The notes beneath the pieces are model-generated. The model saw nothing but the letters and a program-made list of their open reading frames with translations, was not told the DNA's origin and did not search any database. Below, one piece after another: positions 6,023 to 6,333 of a stretch of 6,333 nt of DNA; positions within the stretch are counted from its first letter, which is position 1; every line of letters starts with the position of its first letter. Both the position numbers and the translations under genes were made by a program. Location: positions 1 to 6,333 of the forward strand of contig PXBU01000221.1 of assembly GCA_003566795.1 (NCBI GenBank), in the 5' to 3' direction. This DNA comes from Puniceicoccaceae bacterium (GTDB lineage: Bacteria; Verrucomicrobiota; Verrucomicrobiia; Opitutales; Coraliomargaritaceae).

Positions 6023-6333
6023 CAACATTGACCGTAGCGTCCTTGCGGCTCCGCTCGATGTCCGTTCGCATTGGCGGATCATCGGCGTAAGCGCCGATGC
6101 CACGTGACGCATGTGCCTGCGGACAACCGTCAATCGACGGGGTCTTTCCTTCTCCCTTCAGCGGAATTCAGCGTCCTTATTAAGACATTCAGATTAATCG
6201 GGACGAGCGACCGTGTGCTCCTGCCATCGCGCTTTGCGGAATGGCGGGCAGTGAGATCGCCGTTGGTAAGGCAAGAAGTTCCGAGGCAAGTTCCCTTCGT
6301 GGCGACGGACTTTATGTCCGGAGGGATCTCCCG

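Larger units (their letters stand above)
5652..6333. other. Downstream region with no complete gene; several hairpins
   Basis: No open frame here has a convincing start, ribosome site and protein-like composition. Besides the stem-loop and two scraps listed separately, small hairpins occur at 5967-5981 (TCCGGG with CCCGGA, TGT loop), 6080-6099 (CATCGGCG with CGCCGATG, TAAG loop), 6127-6140 (CCGTC with GACGG) and 6306-6320 (CGGAC with GTCCG, TTTAT loop). None is followed by a clear T-run. No tRNA or rRNA segment was recognised. The stretch looks like intergenic DNA with remnants, or the flank of a gene lying beyond the right edge. Confidence 0.5.

Noticed and set aside
5865..6107. ATG-started 80-codon frame after the large gene
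   Set aside because: There is no ribosome site at the proper distance, the composition is not protein-like after the first 20 residues, and it runs through the 6080-6099 hairpin. Another frame over the same bases looks more like protein.
5822..6133. Minus-strand 103-codon frame
   Set aside because: Arg/Pro-rich, with no recognised motif and no convincing ribosome site; it reads across hairpins and the opposite-strand scraps. It cannot be excluded but is not supported.
6038..6333. Plus-strand frame open from 6038 to the window edge
   Set aside because: It has no ATG near its start and encodes an Arg/His/Cys-rich stretch across hairpins; open reading over about 100 codons is expected at this GC content.

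Overview
The window carries one long gene and two flanks without a convincing gene. The gene (198-5651, + strand) encodes an exported protein of 1817 residues. It is a string of modules: a Sec signal peptide, a roughly 520-residue Trp/Tyr-rich domain of unknown function, three beta-sandwich modules (bacterial Ig-like, fibronectin III-like, Ig-like), an autotransporter-associated beta-strand (PATR) region, two InlB-type B repeats, a LamG-like lectin fold that sits inside a split PKD/REJ-like domain, a calcium-loop motif, and a C-terminal beta domain. This architecture, the motif style (LamG modules with WYDASD and YLAHKWGL, tails with a DxNxDGVxN loop), the moderately high GC content and the absence of a Shine-Dalgarno sequence point to Verrucomicrobiota, probably the Opitutae/Verrucomicrobiae side of the phylum. 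That assignment rests on remembered family style, not on a search.

Layout: 1-197 is an upstream intergenic stretch dominated by a nearly perfect 20-bp hairpin (72-117). 198-5651 is the multidomain gene. 5652-6333 is about 680 bases with no complete gene that I can defend. It holds a perfect 13-bp stem-loop (5764-5799), two short coding-looking scraps (about 5725-5844 and 5912-6022) that resemble the tails of decayed or displaced genes, and several smaller hairpins towards the right edge.

With a single gene there is no operon to interpret. The protein most likely works outside the cell or on its surface: the N-terminal module would carry the specific activity, the repeats would act as stalk, and the LamG-like domain would bind glycan or protein. 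The most interesting points are the unrecognised N-terminal module, the LamG module that interrupts a PKD-like domain and coincides with a clear change in codon choice, the lack of any recognised outer-membrane anchor or barrel, and the strong hairpins on both sides of the gene. I did not find a clear new multi-gene system.
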